Origin: Ehretia macrophylla | Taxonomy: Eukaryota > Streptophyta > Magnoliopsida > Boraginales > Ehretiaceae | Direction: 5' to 3' | DNA length: 64,000 nt | NCBI GenBank assembly: GCA_037974665.1 | Contig: CM075764.1 | Span: 79,376,325-79,440,324 of the forward strand | Part shown: positions 1 to 11,346 of the stretch, in pieces | Numbering within the stretch: the first letter of the stretch is position 1 | How the letters are laid out: each line of letters starts with the position of its first letter | Made by a program: the position numbers and the translations under genes | The notes under the pieces: generated by a model | What the model saw: the letters and a program-made list of their open reading frames with translations, nothing else | Databases searched by the model: none | Told to the model about the DNA's origin: nothing

Positions 1-1
1 A

Positions 2-1750
2 ATACTTGCTCTACTAGAGGGGACCGATAATATGGTTATTTACAGTGATGCATCCAAGGAGGGCTTGGGATGTGTTCTTATGCAGGATGGCCGAGTTATT
101 GCCTATGCTTCCCGGAAGTTGAAGCCTTATGAGATGAATTATCCGACTCATGATCTTGAGTTGGCAGCAGTTGTCTTCGCACTGAAGAAGTGGCGTCATT
201 ATCTGTGGGGCAGTAAGTTCGAGATTTTCACTGATCATAAGAGTCTGAAGTACTTGTTCTCACAGAAGGAGTTGAATATGCGCCAGCGGAGGTGGATGGA
301 GCTTCTTGGAGATTATAATTGTTCTATCAATTATCTGCCTGGCAAGGAAAATGTTGTAGCAGATGCTCTCAGTCGGAAGGCGAGTATCTCTTGTTTAGCT
401 ATCAAGAAATGGGAGGTTCTTGAGGAATTCACTTATTGGAGACCAGAGTTGACTCAGGTTGGGGTGATGTGTTCACATCTCCGTATTCAGCCTTTATTGT
501 TGTCTCAGATCAGAGAAGCTCAGCAACTTGATGTTAAACTTCAGAAGATCAAGGATCAGATCACGGATGATCAGTCTGACTTTAAACTGCATGAGGATAG
601 TATTCTTCGATTTCTGAATAGGGTTTGTGTTCCCGATGAACCAGGCTTGAGGCGAGGTATTTTGGAGGAAGTTCATAATTCTAAATATACTATTCATCCC
701 GGTGGAACCAAGATGTATCGGGATTTGAAGCAACATTATTGGTGGAACAACATGAAGATGGAGGTTGCTCAGTTCGTGTCTATATGTTTGACTTGTCAGA
801 GGGTGAAAGCCGAGCATCAACGACCAGCAGGTTTGCTTCAGCCGTTGGCTATACCACAGTGGAAATGGGAGCATATTACGATGGACTTCGTCACTGGTTT
901 GCCTAGAACACTGAGGGGTAATGATGCAGTTTGGGTTGTCGTGGATCGTTTGACGAAGACAGCTCATTTTATTTCGATGAGGATGGGAGATGAGGTTACA
1001 AAGTTGACGGATCTTTATTTGGATCAAATTGTTAGACTTCACGGGATTTCATCTAGTATTGTCTCAGATCGAGATCCTCGATTTACTTCTCGTTTGTGGG
1101 AGAAACTTCAGGAGACCTTGGGTACTCAGTTGAACTTTAGTACAGCGTATCATCCACAGACCGACGGTCAGTCTGAGCGGACTATTCAGATTCTGGAAGA
1201 TATGTTTAGGGCTTGTGTTCTGGATTTCGGGAAGAACTGGAAGAAACATCTACCGCTTGCCGAGTTTACCTATAACAATAGTTATCAAGCTACTATTGGG
1301 ATGGCACCTTTCGCAGCTCTTTACGGTCGTAAGTGCCGTTCACCTTTATATTGGGACGAGGTAGGAGAGATGAAGACTATTGATCCGACTATCATGCCAG
1401 AGCTTCTAGAAAAGATTGAGAATGTTCAGTTGATCAGGCAGAGAATGCTTACTGCGCAGAGTAGATTCAAGAGTTATGCTGATAAGCGTCGTCGGGATTT
1501 GGAGTTTACAGTCGGAGATCGGGTTTTCTTGAGATTGTCTCCTTGTAAGGGGTTTGTTCGTTATGGTAAAGGTGGAAAGCTGAGTCCGAGATTTGTTGGG
1601 CCGTTTGAGATTACCGGCAGGGTTGGTAAGCTGGCATATCGGTTGGCTTTACTGGAGAACTTCTCTAATGTCCACGATGTATTTCACGTGTCTAATTTGC
1701 GGAAATATAATCCCGATCCTTCTCATATTCTTGAGCCAGAGCCGTTATAG
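2..1750 (+). CDS. gypsy pol: RNase H and integrase (partial, N-terminus off window)
   Basis: The frame is open from the window edge to a TAG at 1748-1750. The first methionine (base 32) is internal to the polyprotein and is not a start; residues below count from it. RNase H comes first: YSDASKEG (Asp6), the [13 protein letters not shown] helix, [11 protein letters not shown] and [10 protein letters not shown] supply the expected acidic residues. An HHCC zinc finger follows, with HNSKYTIH and then CLTC. The integrase core has Asp285 (MDFVTGLP), Asp346 (VSDRDPRF) and Glu382 (DGQSERTIQ), the D,D35E spacing of retroviral integrases. A GPY/F-type module ends in FVGPFEI and HVSNLRKY. RNase H removes genomic RNA during cDNA synthesis, and integrase inserts the cDNA in the nucleus. 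All catalytic residues are present, so this is the best-preserved coding region in the window. Confidence 0.95.
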   Translation: MLALLEGTDNMVIYSDASKEGLGCVLMQDGRVIAYASRKLKPYEMNYPTHDLELAAVVFALKKWRHYLWGSKFEIFTDHKSLKYLFSQKELNMRQRRWMELLGDYNCSINYLPGKENVVADALSRKASISCLAIKKWEVLEEFTYWRPELTQVGVMCSHLRIQPLLLSQIREAQQLDVKLQKIKDQITDDQSDFKLHEDSILRFLNRVCVPDEPGLRRGILEEVHNSKYTIHPGGTKMYRDLKQHYWWNNMKMEVAQFVSICLTCQRVKAEHQRPAGLLQPLAIPQWKWEHITMDFVTGLPRTLRGNDAVWVVVDRLTKTAHFISMRMGDEVTKLTDLYLDQIVRLHGISSSIVSDRDPRFTSRLWEKLQETLGTQLNFSTAYHPQTDGQSERTIQILEDMFRACVLDFGKNWKKHLPLAEFTYNNSYQATIGMAPFAALYGRKCRSPLYWDEVGEMKTIDPTIMPELLEKIENVQLIRQRMLTAQSRFKSYADKRRRDLEFTVGDRVFLRLSPCKGFVRYGKGGKLSPRFVGPFEITGRVGKLAYRLALLENFSNVHDVFHVSNLRKYNPDPSHILEPEPL

Positions 1751-2005
1751 CTTCGTGAGAATCTGACTTATGACGAGCATCCGATTCGTATTCTTGATCA
1801 GATGGAACGAGAGTTGAGGTCGAAGAAGATTCCGATGGTTAAGGTGTTGTGGAAGCATCACGGTATCGAAGAAGCTACTTGGGAGAGACGGGATCAGATG
1901 CAGCAGCAATACCCAGATTTGTTCAGTACATCAAGTAAGAATTTCGAGGGCAAAATTTCTTTAAGGGGGGAGAATGTGAAACCCCACTTATCTGCTTTAA
2001 CTTGA
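1751..2005 (+). pseudogene. Chromodomain tail of gypsy-1 pol, after an in-frame stop
   Basis: Translation continues in the same frame immediately after the TAG at 1748-1750: RENLTYDEHPIRILDQ, then VKVLWKHHGIEEATWE and QQQYPDLF. This pattern is the C-terminal chromodomain of chromoviral integrases, which is thought to steer insertion to marked chromatin. The frame ends at 2003-2005, about 30 bases inside the LTR. With the stop in place the domain would be translated only by readthrough, or not at all. The gypsy-2 copy has a stop at the same codon. Confidence 0.85.
1961..1974 (+). other. Polypurine tract of gypsy-1
   Basis: TTAAGGGGGGAGAA directly precedes the LTR start TGTGAAACC. This is the position and composition of the plus-strand primer of LTR retrotransposons. 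Confidence 0.9.
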
Positions 2006-2970
2006 TTTACGTGCTTTGTCTCGTTTTGCGTGCATATGACCTGTTTATGTGCTATAGGACTTAGAATGTGATAATTTTGATATCAATACTCCTAACACGT
2101 GCTAAATGTGCATTTATGAAATTTTCATCAAAAACGGAGTCATAAATTTTATCGTCGATTTTCAATGAATAGTATTTTCGAAACACGTCGGCTAAAATTT
2201 TGAAATTGGTCTTTTTAACCCTTCTAGACCTAGTCCACGGACTTTAATAGACCTGTGTTTGATGAAAACGGTTTTAAAATCAGCTTAAGAATTTATTAGG
2301 ATTTTTACACCGACTTTTGCAAAAATCGAGTTTTAAGTCGACTCGGGTGGAATTCTTTGAATGTAAAACTTCTTGTCACCTAAAAATAATCCACTTGAGA
2401 TATCTTGGGGGTTGCATAAATATTTTTAACGTTGGTGAGCAATAAAATGAGTTTAAAGTCAATAAAACATTAAAAAATAATAGTTTTCTCAACTTAAACT
2501 ATTTAAAATACTAAATATATTTGCTCACACTAGTTACACACACTAAGCAAAGCACAAAACATACTCCACACACACACAAAGGGCCGAGAGGTTGAGGGAG
2601 AAAAAGCCAAAGAGAATTTCAAGGTTTTTCAATCAAATTTTCAAAGAAAAACTTGGTTTTTGTTCGTAAAACTTCACACCGATTTGGATTCTGCTTGTTG
2701 GGCATGCACTTCACGCATCCCTAGGATTTTATCGCATCAAAGGTGAGAGAAAAATTCTAGATCTCAAAACTTGTCTTTTGCATTTTTACGTATAAATGAA
2801 GATTGAACCGTTAGAATTGTAATCTGATGTTATATTATTGCTCCTTGCATGCTAGGGATCGTTTAGTGGTAATACTACGAGTTTCTGTCGGATGTAGCAT
2901 AATTTTTATTTTTCGGGTATTAAATTTTGATTAAATTGTTTAATGTTGAATTAATTGAGTTGTGATGATC

Positions 2971-2992
2971 GAAATCGATTGCCGTCGATTTC
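2971..2992 (+). repeat. 8-bp perfect inverted repeat in LTR-A
   Basis: GAAATCGA, six-base spacer TTGCCG, then TCGATTTC. The same hairpin is present on the opposite strand in LARD-1 (25225-25246, and the equivalent site in its other LTR) and in LARD-2 (54803-54824). The gypsy-2 LTR is truncated before reaching it. Confidence 0.7.
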
Positions 2993-3547
2993 TAAATACT
3001 TGATAATTACGTGTTAGCGCTGTTGTAATGCCGAATTTTCGATTACATTGCTCGTGGGAAAGTCCGAAAAATCCAGCCAAGACATCCTACGGTTTTAGGG
3101 TTATCGGGCATGATTTGGAGGTGTTATGGTGGATTTCCGAGAGGGCTAATGTAGTAGGTTGAATGGGTGAGTGATAGAAACTGATTTGGCAATGTTTGGG
3201 TTAGTAGAATGTAAGTTATGAATTTTTGAAGTTTAGGTTGTCATTCTTTAATTTCTTGAACGATGCCTTTAGATGATTGGGTGGTGTTTGAGTGTTGAAT
3301 GGTGAGATGTTGATGAGTAATTTAGGGTTTAATTGTGTATATAATGCATGTCCGGTTAGATGGCCTACTTTGTCATCTAACTAAGTTATTGTTGCTTAAA
3401 TGATAATTGATGCTATCAATGATGAATAAATGATGATTGATTGATGATTGATGATTATGGAGTCTTGGTATATGTGTGCCACCTCTCGGGCCGCGTTGGG
3501 CTGTCGGGTTGATAACGGCATGACTGCCAGAGGCTACCCACAGCTCG

Positions 3548-3565
3548 CATGACGGAGGTGTCATG
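3548..3565 (+). repeat. 6-bp perfect inverted repeat in LTR-A GC block
   Basis: CATGAC, spacer GGAGGT, GTCATG. Stem and position are kept in the LARD LTRs, with only the loop changing (ACCTCC or ATCTCC on the other strand). It lies within a GC-rich block next to CTCGGGCCGCG. Confidence 0.6.
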
Positions 3566-5057
3566 GAGGGAGGGGCTAGTGAGGTACCTCGGGTGCGTGA
3601 GTAATGGGGAGTTATAAGAAGAACAGTTGAGATCGTGATGGCGTTTGGAGCTACACCAAATAGAGTATCCTTTATTGAATGGTTATATAGTTATGTGATG
3701 ATAGTATTATTTATGTTATTGTGTGTTTACTGACTCAAAGGATTATTCCAAGGAGTTTAGTAGACCTTGCTCGAGATCTATCGGATCATCGCTCGGCTTA
3801 TTTTATATAAGCTCACTCTCTATTATTGCATGCATACAGGTGTACTTTCACAGGATTACGGGTACGTGCCTCCTGAAGAGGAGAATGTGGAAAACGTGCC
3901 TTACGTGGATGAGTCCTATGTTCCAGAGTCTTATTCATGATGTCGTACATGTTTTATTATCTTGTAAATTAACTTAGTAGACTTTTATCTGCTTTGTAGT
4001 TTTTAATGTATAAGATGTTATTAAGTTAATGAATTAGTTGATGTTGTCCTAGTAGCATTTCTTTTGTTTATGATTAGGTTGCTAGATTGGCTCAACATGT
4101 TTTTGTATTGTATATTAAGGTTTATGTTTTATGTTGGAACGGAGGCGTATAACGAGGAATGATTATTGTATAATATAGTTATGATGTATGTTGTATTTAT
4201 TGCAGAGTTATTTGTTGTATGGTTGTGGAGTTGATGTATGTTGTTCTTTTGAGGTTGGTTTAGGACCTCGGTATACTATTTACTGTCGTTATACTGCCAA
4301 AATTCCGCTACGTCCTGACTGATTATAGGAGGGGTCGAGTTGGGGCGTGACAGGTAATCTTTAGGTATTTTCTTATTGGCATTTCTTGGAAGGTTTGGTA
4401 TTTGCGAATTCTATTCAAACTTCTTGTATGGCATTCATGTTAGCATTCTTCTGAGAACTCTTGACAATATTCTCGCACAATAGTCTCATTTCAGATACTT
4501 GTTGGATTTCTGTTGAAGATGCTTAAATAGGGTGTTTCTTCTGTATTTTCTTTGGTATTCTCTTTGGCATTCTTCTCAGTGTTCGATAACGGTATCATAT
4601 TCGGGATCTGCTTGGCTATTCTATTTGGGGTTCATTTAAGGACTTTTAATATGTATATATATATATATCGGTGTACATGCTTGGATCCTTATTTGGGTAC
4701 TTCTGGAGCTATTAATTGCAAGACTTCTCTGGAGTTTTTTTTTTGAAGTATGTTTGACTGAGTTTCTTGCTTGGAGTTTTCTTGGTATTTTTCTCAGCAC
4801 TTCTAACAGGGAACTCTTATGTGGTATTCTCGACTAGCGGGATTCTTATTCATATTTCGAGCTAATATCCTCATTTGAGACTTTATTTGGCTTTTTTACT
4901 TTGAAATTTTCAAGCGGTGGTATTTGAATTCATAATGGGCTTCTTACGAGTCTCGTTATTTAGGGTCTTGCTCAGCAACCGATGAAGGGTAACCAGAGTT
5001 GGACTTTAGTGGATGCTAAGTTTTATTCGAAGATGAATTGCGTGGGAGCAATTGTTT

Positions 5058-5071
5058 GAAGGAGGGGAGGA
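5058..5071 (+). other. Polypurine tract of copy B2
   Basis: GAAGGAGGGGAGGA directly precedes TGTGACGTCC. It is preceded by the near-palindromic GAATTGCG-TGGG-AGCAATTG (5035-5054) that recurs before the PPT of every family-B and LARD copy. Confidence 0.8.
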
Positions 5072-7094
5072 TGTGACGTCCGGCTCCCAGTGCATGCATT
5101 TATCATTCATGTGCATTTATGTGTGCAATTATTTGTTTAAATGCCTACTTTTCCTATAAAATGCTATTAAGTGTTTATTTACTCTCTATGTGCTAATATT
5201 TGTTAAATTGCTTTTAAATATCAAAATTTTGAGTTTATTTACATTAGTGAATAATAAATGAACATTCAAATTATTTTCATCATAGACTTTTTAGTAAAAC
5301 TTGCATTTAAAAAGTTTTCTATTAAATTAAGCTTGAACTAAAATTTTTATTATCTCATTTCTGGATTTCATATTTTTTTATTATTACTTAACTTATAATT
5401 AGCATACATTCACAAAAATTATATTCATTGCTTATATGATGAGTGATTTGCAAAACTATCTTGATATTATATGAATAGTAAAATTATGTATTATTTTGGG
5501 CTTAAAGAAGTTTTCTTGCATTTATTCTAATACACCTAAACTCAAATCCATTTTAACCCACAACCCAAACTCAATATCCAACCCATCAACCCATATAATC
5601 ATTCTATACATATATATACTAAACAAAACACAAAAAAAAAACTCAAATAAGCCAAAAATCAGCCAAAAAAGCCAATTACGGGAATAGTGCTTTTCTTGCC
5701 AATTTTGCTCAATTTGATCTTGCAAGCCTTGCCAAGCCATCTCCAAGGAGTTTTCATAGCTTTCAAACCTTCTCCTAGCTTCCTTGCATGTTTTAGGTGA
5801 GGGAGAATCATTTTATATGCATTTTTTTAATGTTAGGGTTTATGTTGAGTTTTGCAAATTGTTGTATATTGTGATATCAATGCTTATGAATGCTTCTAAT
5901 ATCTTCTAAAATGCCTAGAGAACACTCTTTTGTAAGCTAATAGGATTTGTTATGGCTAGAAATTGGAATTAGTAGTTGGAGAATACAATGAATAGTGCCA
6001 TTGTTGGGTATTGAAAGAAATTGCTTATTGGATTGATTTCATACTTATAATAGATGCTAGGGATGCTAACTAACATAGAATTTTAATTGTATGGACTTGG
6101 AATGCCTAAATCTTGGTTAAAAATGCAAATTTAGCTTAGGTAACAAAGGAGTTTCGGGGTAAAAGCGAATCCGGGTTGATTTGATTGATATATCTAGTGT
6201 TCTTAGGGTATATAGGTGTTAGATGTGCTTTTCAAACGCTTGTTTGGACATCGGTTATGGTATGTGTAGTTCAAAGGCATAAAGGGAAAAATCAGTGTTT
6301 TGTAGGAAGCGAGGGCTATCAGGTGGACTTAAGGGTTAAAAGGGTGCCATAATGTGGGGGTTGGAGGATAGGATAGTTTGTTTGTGAATTATGAACCTTA
6401 TCTTCCGGTTAGAAGCTAAATAGCCTATGTTAACAAAGGGGAAAAGTGGAAATTGATTGTTTGAGCGCACCTAGTGACTTGTAGATGCTTATAATGTGTT
6501 TAAATGCATTTCTAAAGTACTTGAGAGCTTTTGGAAAAGTTGTGAGAAATGCGGCATTGACCCTCTTTGTGCTCGTATAGTTATTCTTATAATAATGCTT
6601 ATACCGTATAGTTACTTCCATGTTAATGCAAATATTGTACATGTTATCGAGGGCAACCTACTTTGATGTCCCTCCTATGTGTTATTGCTTTATATTATTG
6701 TTATATTGTCATCAAATTTAAGTGCATTGCATAGTGGTTGCACAACCATAGTGTTAGGGGCGGATGTATTGGATATCAACTGGGCAGCAGCGGGCTTGCC
6801 AGTGGATATTCGATCTCCGCGCTTGAGTCATTCACTCGCTTGGTTTGGAGATTGACAAGAGGTGATGGGTCGTAGGATTTTCAGGGTACATCCGGAGTAC
6901 ACCAATTGGAGTGTTTAGGGTTCATGTCGGCTTATCGTGATCGAGATCACGGTTGAGAATTGAAGAATTTGAATGATAAGGGTTACCGATTGTATCCTCT
7001 TTAAATGTGGTATTTAATTGTTTTCTAGTGTTTATTGCTTATTGTTATTAATGTTTGATGTTCCTATGTTGCATTGCACGAATCCCCTTATAAA
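5072..7094 (+). repeat. Family-B LTR, truncated (copy B2)
   Basis: It starts TGTGACGTCCGGCTCCC and diverges from the B1 LTR in its first part. The stretch 6820-7094 resembles 18665-18940 closely (TTGCATTGCACGAATCCCC in both). It breaks off at CTTATAAAT, whereas the related sequence at 18940 continues, so roughly the last 0.6 kb is missing. It is probably a divergent subfamily, and a subfamily of this kind contributed the second half of the chimeric B1 LTR. Confidence 0.8.
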
Positions 7095-8131
7095 TTCGGC
7101 ATTACAACATCACTACCCCGCAATTAACAAACTTTTAGAAGCCAGAACCAACCAATTTCGACCATTACAACAACAATTATTCAACAATAAGCCAAAAACT
7201 CAACTTTAATACCCGAAAAATAGAAATACATGCTACACCGTTCAAAACTTATATAAACGCACATAAACAATCCTTGACATCTACTGAGCAACAATCAACA
7301 ACAATTTAACATTTCATCGGATAAAAATTCAATTATATGAAAATGACATAAAATAGCATTTTGAGATCTAAAATTTTTCTCTCACCTTTGATCCGAAATA
7401 AAGCTAGGAATGCGTGCAATAGGTGCCCAACAAGCGGAATCGAACTCGGTTTAAAAAGCTTTGGCCAAAAACTAAGTTTTCTAGGCAAAATTTGCTTTGT
7501 AAAATAAGATGAAAAACTCTCTAAAATGCTCAAGGAGCTCATGGAAATGTGAGGGTGTGTGGTGGTGTTTTGTGAGCTTTTTAGTGTGTGTTGATCCATA
7601 TATATACTAACTCAACAAAATCAAAAGGTCAAAGTTGGTTTTTTAGTCTTTTAATTAGTATTTTTTAGTCTTTTAATTATTTTTCTTGACTATTTTGCTT
7701 ACTCATATACATTTAATATTAGACTATTTTATGTAGCATATTTTTAGGTGACAACAATTTTCCCATGCATACATTAACACCTCACTCGGTTAAAAACTCG
7801 ATTTTTTGCAAAAGATGGTGTAAAAACCTTTAAAATTCCTGATCCGATTTAAAATCCATTTTAATCAGACATAGGTCTATTAATAACCGAGGACTAGATT
7901 TTAAGATGTTTAAAACACCCGTGTAAAACTTTTAGCGGACGTGTGTTCAAAATACTATTTACAAAAACCAAAGATAAAATTTCTAATGCCGTTTTTTATG
8001 AAAATTTCATGAATGCACACTTAGCATGTAATAGGAATATAAATCACAGAATTAGCACATTTTAACTCTTATAACACATAAACATGTCAAAACACGCAAT
8101 TCTATACAAAGGTGAAATCTGGGGTTTCACA
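7093..8131 (-). repeat. 3' LTR of gypsy-2, truncated
   Basis: The LTR-A start (TGTGAAACCCC on the minus strand, ending at 8131) continues leftward for about 1.04 kb and stops at AATTCGGCATTAC. The gypsy-1 LTR carries the matching TAATGCCGAATT near 3030 and then runs another 1.3 kb. The breakpoint shares AAAT with the adjoining B2 LTR. Confidence 0.85.
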
Positions 8132-8305
8132 TTCTCCCCCTCTTAAAGAAATTTCGTCCTCAAAATTTTTACTTGTAGTACGAAACAGATCTGGATACTG
8201 TTGCTGAATCTGATCTCTCCTCACCCAAGTAGCTTCCTCAATTCCGTGATGCTTCCACAATACCTTGACCATCGGAATCTTGTTCGACCTCAACTCCCGT
8301 TCCAT
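8102..8305 (-). pseudogene. Chromodomain fragment of gypsy-2
   Basis: VKVLWKHHGIEEATW and QQQYPDLF match the gypsy-1 tail. It is separated from the integrase frame by several stops. One is TAA at the same codon where gypsy-1 has TAG. Another at 8306-8308 is TAG where gypsy-1 has CAG. The frame runs into the LTR as in gypsy-1. Confidence 0.85.
8132..8167 (-). other. Polypurine tract and preceding inverted repeat of gypsy-2
   Basis: Plus-strand TTCTCCCCCTCTTAA is the complement of the PPT, next to the LTR end at 8131. Beside it AATTTCG-TCCT-CAAAATT (8150-8167) forms a 6-of-7 inverted repeat. On the element-sense RNA the odd pair is a U-G wobble. Confidence 0.8.
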
Positions 8306-8356
8306 CTAATCTAGAATACGAATCGGCTACTCATCATAAGTCAAATTTTTACAAAG

Positions 8357-9459
8357 TTATAACAGCTCTGGCTCTAAAATATGAGAAGGATCCAGATTAT
8401 ACTTCCGCAAATTAGACACGTGAAAGACATCGTGAACATTAAAGAAGTTCTCTGGTAAAGCCAACTGATACGCTAACTTGCCAACGCTGCCGGTAATCTC
8501 AAACGGCCCTGCAAATCTCAGACTCATCTTACCACCTTTACCACAGCGAGCAAACCCTTTTCGAGGAGACAATTTCAAGAAAACTCGGTCCCCGACTGCA
8601 AACTCCAAATCTCGACGACGCTTATCAGCATAACTCTTGTATCTGCTTTGCGCTGTCAGCATTCTCTGCCTGATCAACTGAACATTCTCAATCTTTTCTA
8701 GAAGCTCTGGCATTATAGTCGGATCAATAACCTTCATCTACCCTACTTCACCCCAATACAAAAGTGATCGGCACTTACGGCCATAGAGAGCTGCAAAAGG
8801 TGCCATCCCAATAGTTGCTTGATAACTATTATTATAAGCAAACTCGGCAAGTGGTAGATGTATCTCCCAGTTCTTCCTGAAGTCCAGAACACAAGCCCTG
8901 AGCATATCCTCCATAATCTGAATAGTCCTCTCAGACTGACCGTTGGTCTGTGGATGATACGCTGTGTTGAAGTTTAACTAAGTACCCAATGTCTCCTGAA
9001 GTTTCTCCCACAGTCGAGAAGTAAACTGAGGATCTCGATCTGAGACAATACTAGATAGAATCTCGTGAAGTTTAACAATCTAATCCACATAAAGATCTAC
9101 CAATTTTGCAACCTCATCTCCCACCTCATCGGAATAAAATGAGTTGTCTTCGTCAAACGATCCACAACAACCTAAACTGCATCATTACCTCTCGGTGTTC
9201 TAGGCAAACTAGAGACAAAGACCATCGTAATATGTTCCCACTTTCATTATGGTATTGCCAACGGCTGAAGTAACCCTGCGGGTCGTTGATGTTCTGTTTT
9301 CACCCGTTGACAAGTCAAACATCTAGATACAAACTGAGCAACCTCCATTTTCATGTTATTCCACCAATAATGTTGTTTCAAATCCCGATACATCTTGTTT
9401 CCATTGGGATGAATGGTGTACTTAGAATTATGAGCCTCCTCTAGAATAACTTTCCTCAA
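8357..9459 (-). pseudogene. Integrase of gypsy-2
   Basis: The N-terminal zinc-binding part is open at 9247-9459 ([12 protein letters not shown]). The C-terminal part is open at 8357-8737 ([18 protein letters not shown], ending LEPELL). The core between them is recognisable by comparison with gypsy-1 but contains several stops, for example CAG to TAG at 8978-8980. It would have joined cDNA ends to the chromosome; in this copy it cannot be made intact. Confidence 0.9.
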
Positions 9460-9693
9460 GCCTGGTTCATCGGGAACACAAACCCTGTTCCTAAACCGAA
9501 GAATACCATTTTCATGTAATTTGAAGTTAGACTGATCATCCGTGATCTGATCCTTGATCTTCTGAAGTTTTGAATCAAGTTGCTAAGCTTCTCTAATCTG
9601 AGACAGCAATAAAGGTTGAATACGGAGATGTGAACACATCACCCCAACCTGAGTCAATTCCGGTCTCAAATAACTGACTTCCTCAATAACCTC

Positions 9694-10230
9694 CTATTTT
9701 TTAACAGCCAAACAAACAATACTCACCTTACTGCTAAGAGTATCTGCTACAACATTTGCCTTCCCAGGCAGATAATTGATAGAACAATTATAATATCCGA
9801 GGAGTTCCATCCACATCCGTTGGCGCATATTCAACTCCTTATGTGAGAACAAGTACTTCAGACTTTTATGATTGGTGAAAATATCGAACTTACTGCCCCA
9901 CAGATAATGACGCCACTTTTTTAGTGCGAATACAACTGCTGCCAACTCAAGTTCATGAGTCGGATAGTTTACCTCATACGGTTTTAACTTTATAGAAGCA
10001 TAGGTAATAACCCGGCCATTCTGCATAAGTACACAACCCAATCCCTCCTTGGATGCATCGCTATAGATAACTATATTATCGGTTCCCTCTGGTAGAGCAA
10101 GTACTGGAGCGGTAATCAACCTCTTTTTCAACTCCTGAAACCCATTCTCACATTTTTCATCCCACGTAAAGCTGGTCCATTTCCGAGTTAACTTAGAAAG
10201 TGTCCCTGCAACCTTGAAAAAGTCCTTCAC
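9694..10230 (-). pseudogene. RNase H of gypsy-2
   Basis: The open segment shows [39 protein letters not shown] and [10 protein letters not shown]. Against gypsy-1 the FTDHKS aspartate has become Asn and the ADALSRK motif is altered, so catalysis is doubtful even before considering the stops on either side. The upstream [18 protein letters not shown] is the RT/RNase H connection typical of gypsy pol. Confidence 0.9.
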
Positions 10231-10251
10231 AAACCTACGGTAATAACCTTC

Positions 10252-11346
10252 CTAGCCAAGGAAGCTACGAACTTCCGAAACATTCTCCGGTCTTTTCCAA
10301 GACATCACCACTTCAATCTTAGTGGGATCTACTGAAATACCACTCTGGGTAATCACATGGCCAGGAAAAGATATTCGTTGCAACCAGAATTCACATTTGC
10401 TGAACTTTGCAAACAACTGATGCTCTTGCAGCTTCTGTAGGACAAGTCGTAGATGTTGCTCGTGCTCTGATTTAGTCTTAGAATAAACCAAGATATCATC
10501 AATAAAGATTACCACGAACTGGTCCAAGTACGGCTGAAAAACTCGATACATAAGATCCATGAATGCTGCCGGTGCATTAGTCAGTCCAAAGGGCAAAACT
10601 ACAAATTCATAATGCCCATATCGAGTCCTGAAAGCAGACTTTGGAACATCCTCCGTACGAATCCGGAGCTAATAATACCCCTGTCTCAAGTCAAACTTAG
10701 AGTAGACTTTGGCTTCTTGAAGTTGATCAAACAACTCGTCAATCAGTGGTAAAGGATACTTGTTTTTTATGGTCACCTGATTCAAACCATGATAATCGAT
10801 ACACAATCTCAAAGTACCATCATTCTTCTTCACAAATAAGACAGGTGCTCCCCACGGTAAAGAACTCTACTGAATGAAACCCTTCTCTAATAACTCCTGC
10901 AACTAAGTTCTCAGCTCCTTAAGCTCAGCTGGTGCCATCCGGTACACTGATTTAGAAATAGGTTAAGTACCAGGAATCAGATTAATCACAAACTCAACAT
11001 CTCTCTCTGGCGGTAGTCCTAGCAACTCCTCGAGAAATATATTGGGATATTCTTGAATTATAGGAACTTATTCTAGCTTTAGCTTATCAGATGGCTTGTT
11101 GATCAAATAAGCTAGATAACCCGAATACCCTTTACTCACCAACTTAATAGCTTTAGCCGATGAGATAATAAAACTCGTCTTAGCATTCCGGATCCCCGCT
11201 ACCTCAACCACTAGATGTTCTGGCAACCGAAACCATGCTACCTTTGTTCTACAGTTTAACTGGGCATCATACTTAGAAAGCTAGTTCATACCCAATATAA
11301 CATCATACCCCCGGATAGGAAATAAGATAAGGTCTGAAGGAAAAGC
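10252..11346 (-). pseudogene. Reverse transcriptase of gypsy-2
   Basis: The best-preserved part, 10252-10596, reads [16 protein letters not shown], then [11 protein letters not shown], the catalytic box in its gypsy form (10495-10506), and [10 protein letters not shown]. Upstream, GYY-stop-LRIR at 10669-10671 stands where the family has a Gln, and further stops occur to 11340. RT copies the element RNA into cDNA within the virus-like particle. The box is intact but the frame is not. Confidence 0.9.

Larger units (their letters stand above)
1..4352 (+). mobile_element. Ty3/gypsy Tekay-like element (gypsy-1), 3' part
   Basis: The 3' portion of an LTR retrotransposon whose 5' half lies outside the window. 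It holds RNase H and integrase, a chromodomain-like tail behind a stop codon, a polypurine tract and a complete 3' LTR running TGTGAAACCCC to GGGGCGTGACA. The chromodomain with the HHG-EEATWE signature is what places it among plant chromoviruses of the Tekay/Del type. Its right end sits directly against a family-B internal sequence at 4353, so it seems nested in copy B2. The left target duplication cannot be checked because that end is missing. Confidence 0.95.
1975..4352 (+). repeat. 3' LTR of gypsy-1 (LTR-A, 2378 bp)
   Basis: It starts TGTGAAACCCC just after the PPT and ends GTTGGGGCGTGACA. The reverse complement is recognisable in both LARD elements (starts TGTCACGCCCC, ends GTGGGGTTTCACA) and, truncated, in gypsy-2. 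It carries two inverted repeats kept in the LARD copies (2971-2992 and 3548-3565) and a GC-richer block around 3480-3620. Confidence 0.93.
4353..7094 (+). mobile_element. Family-B non-autonomous LTR element, 3' fragment (copy B2)
   Basis: The T-rich internal sequence (TATTTTCTTATTGGCAT, TTGGTATTTG) matches in style and order the internal regions of copies B1 and B3. It is followed by a PPT and a family-B LTR. The left end is cut by the gypsy-1 LTR. The right end stops at a junction with the gypsy-2 LTR near 7092-7095. No gag or pol reading frame was found. An AT microsatellite lies near 4650-4670. Confidence 0.8.

Noticed and set aside
494-1042. 182-codon antisense ORF under gypsy-1 pol
   Set aside because: It is a shadow of the pol frame, which carries all the recognisable domains on the plus strand.
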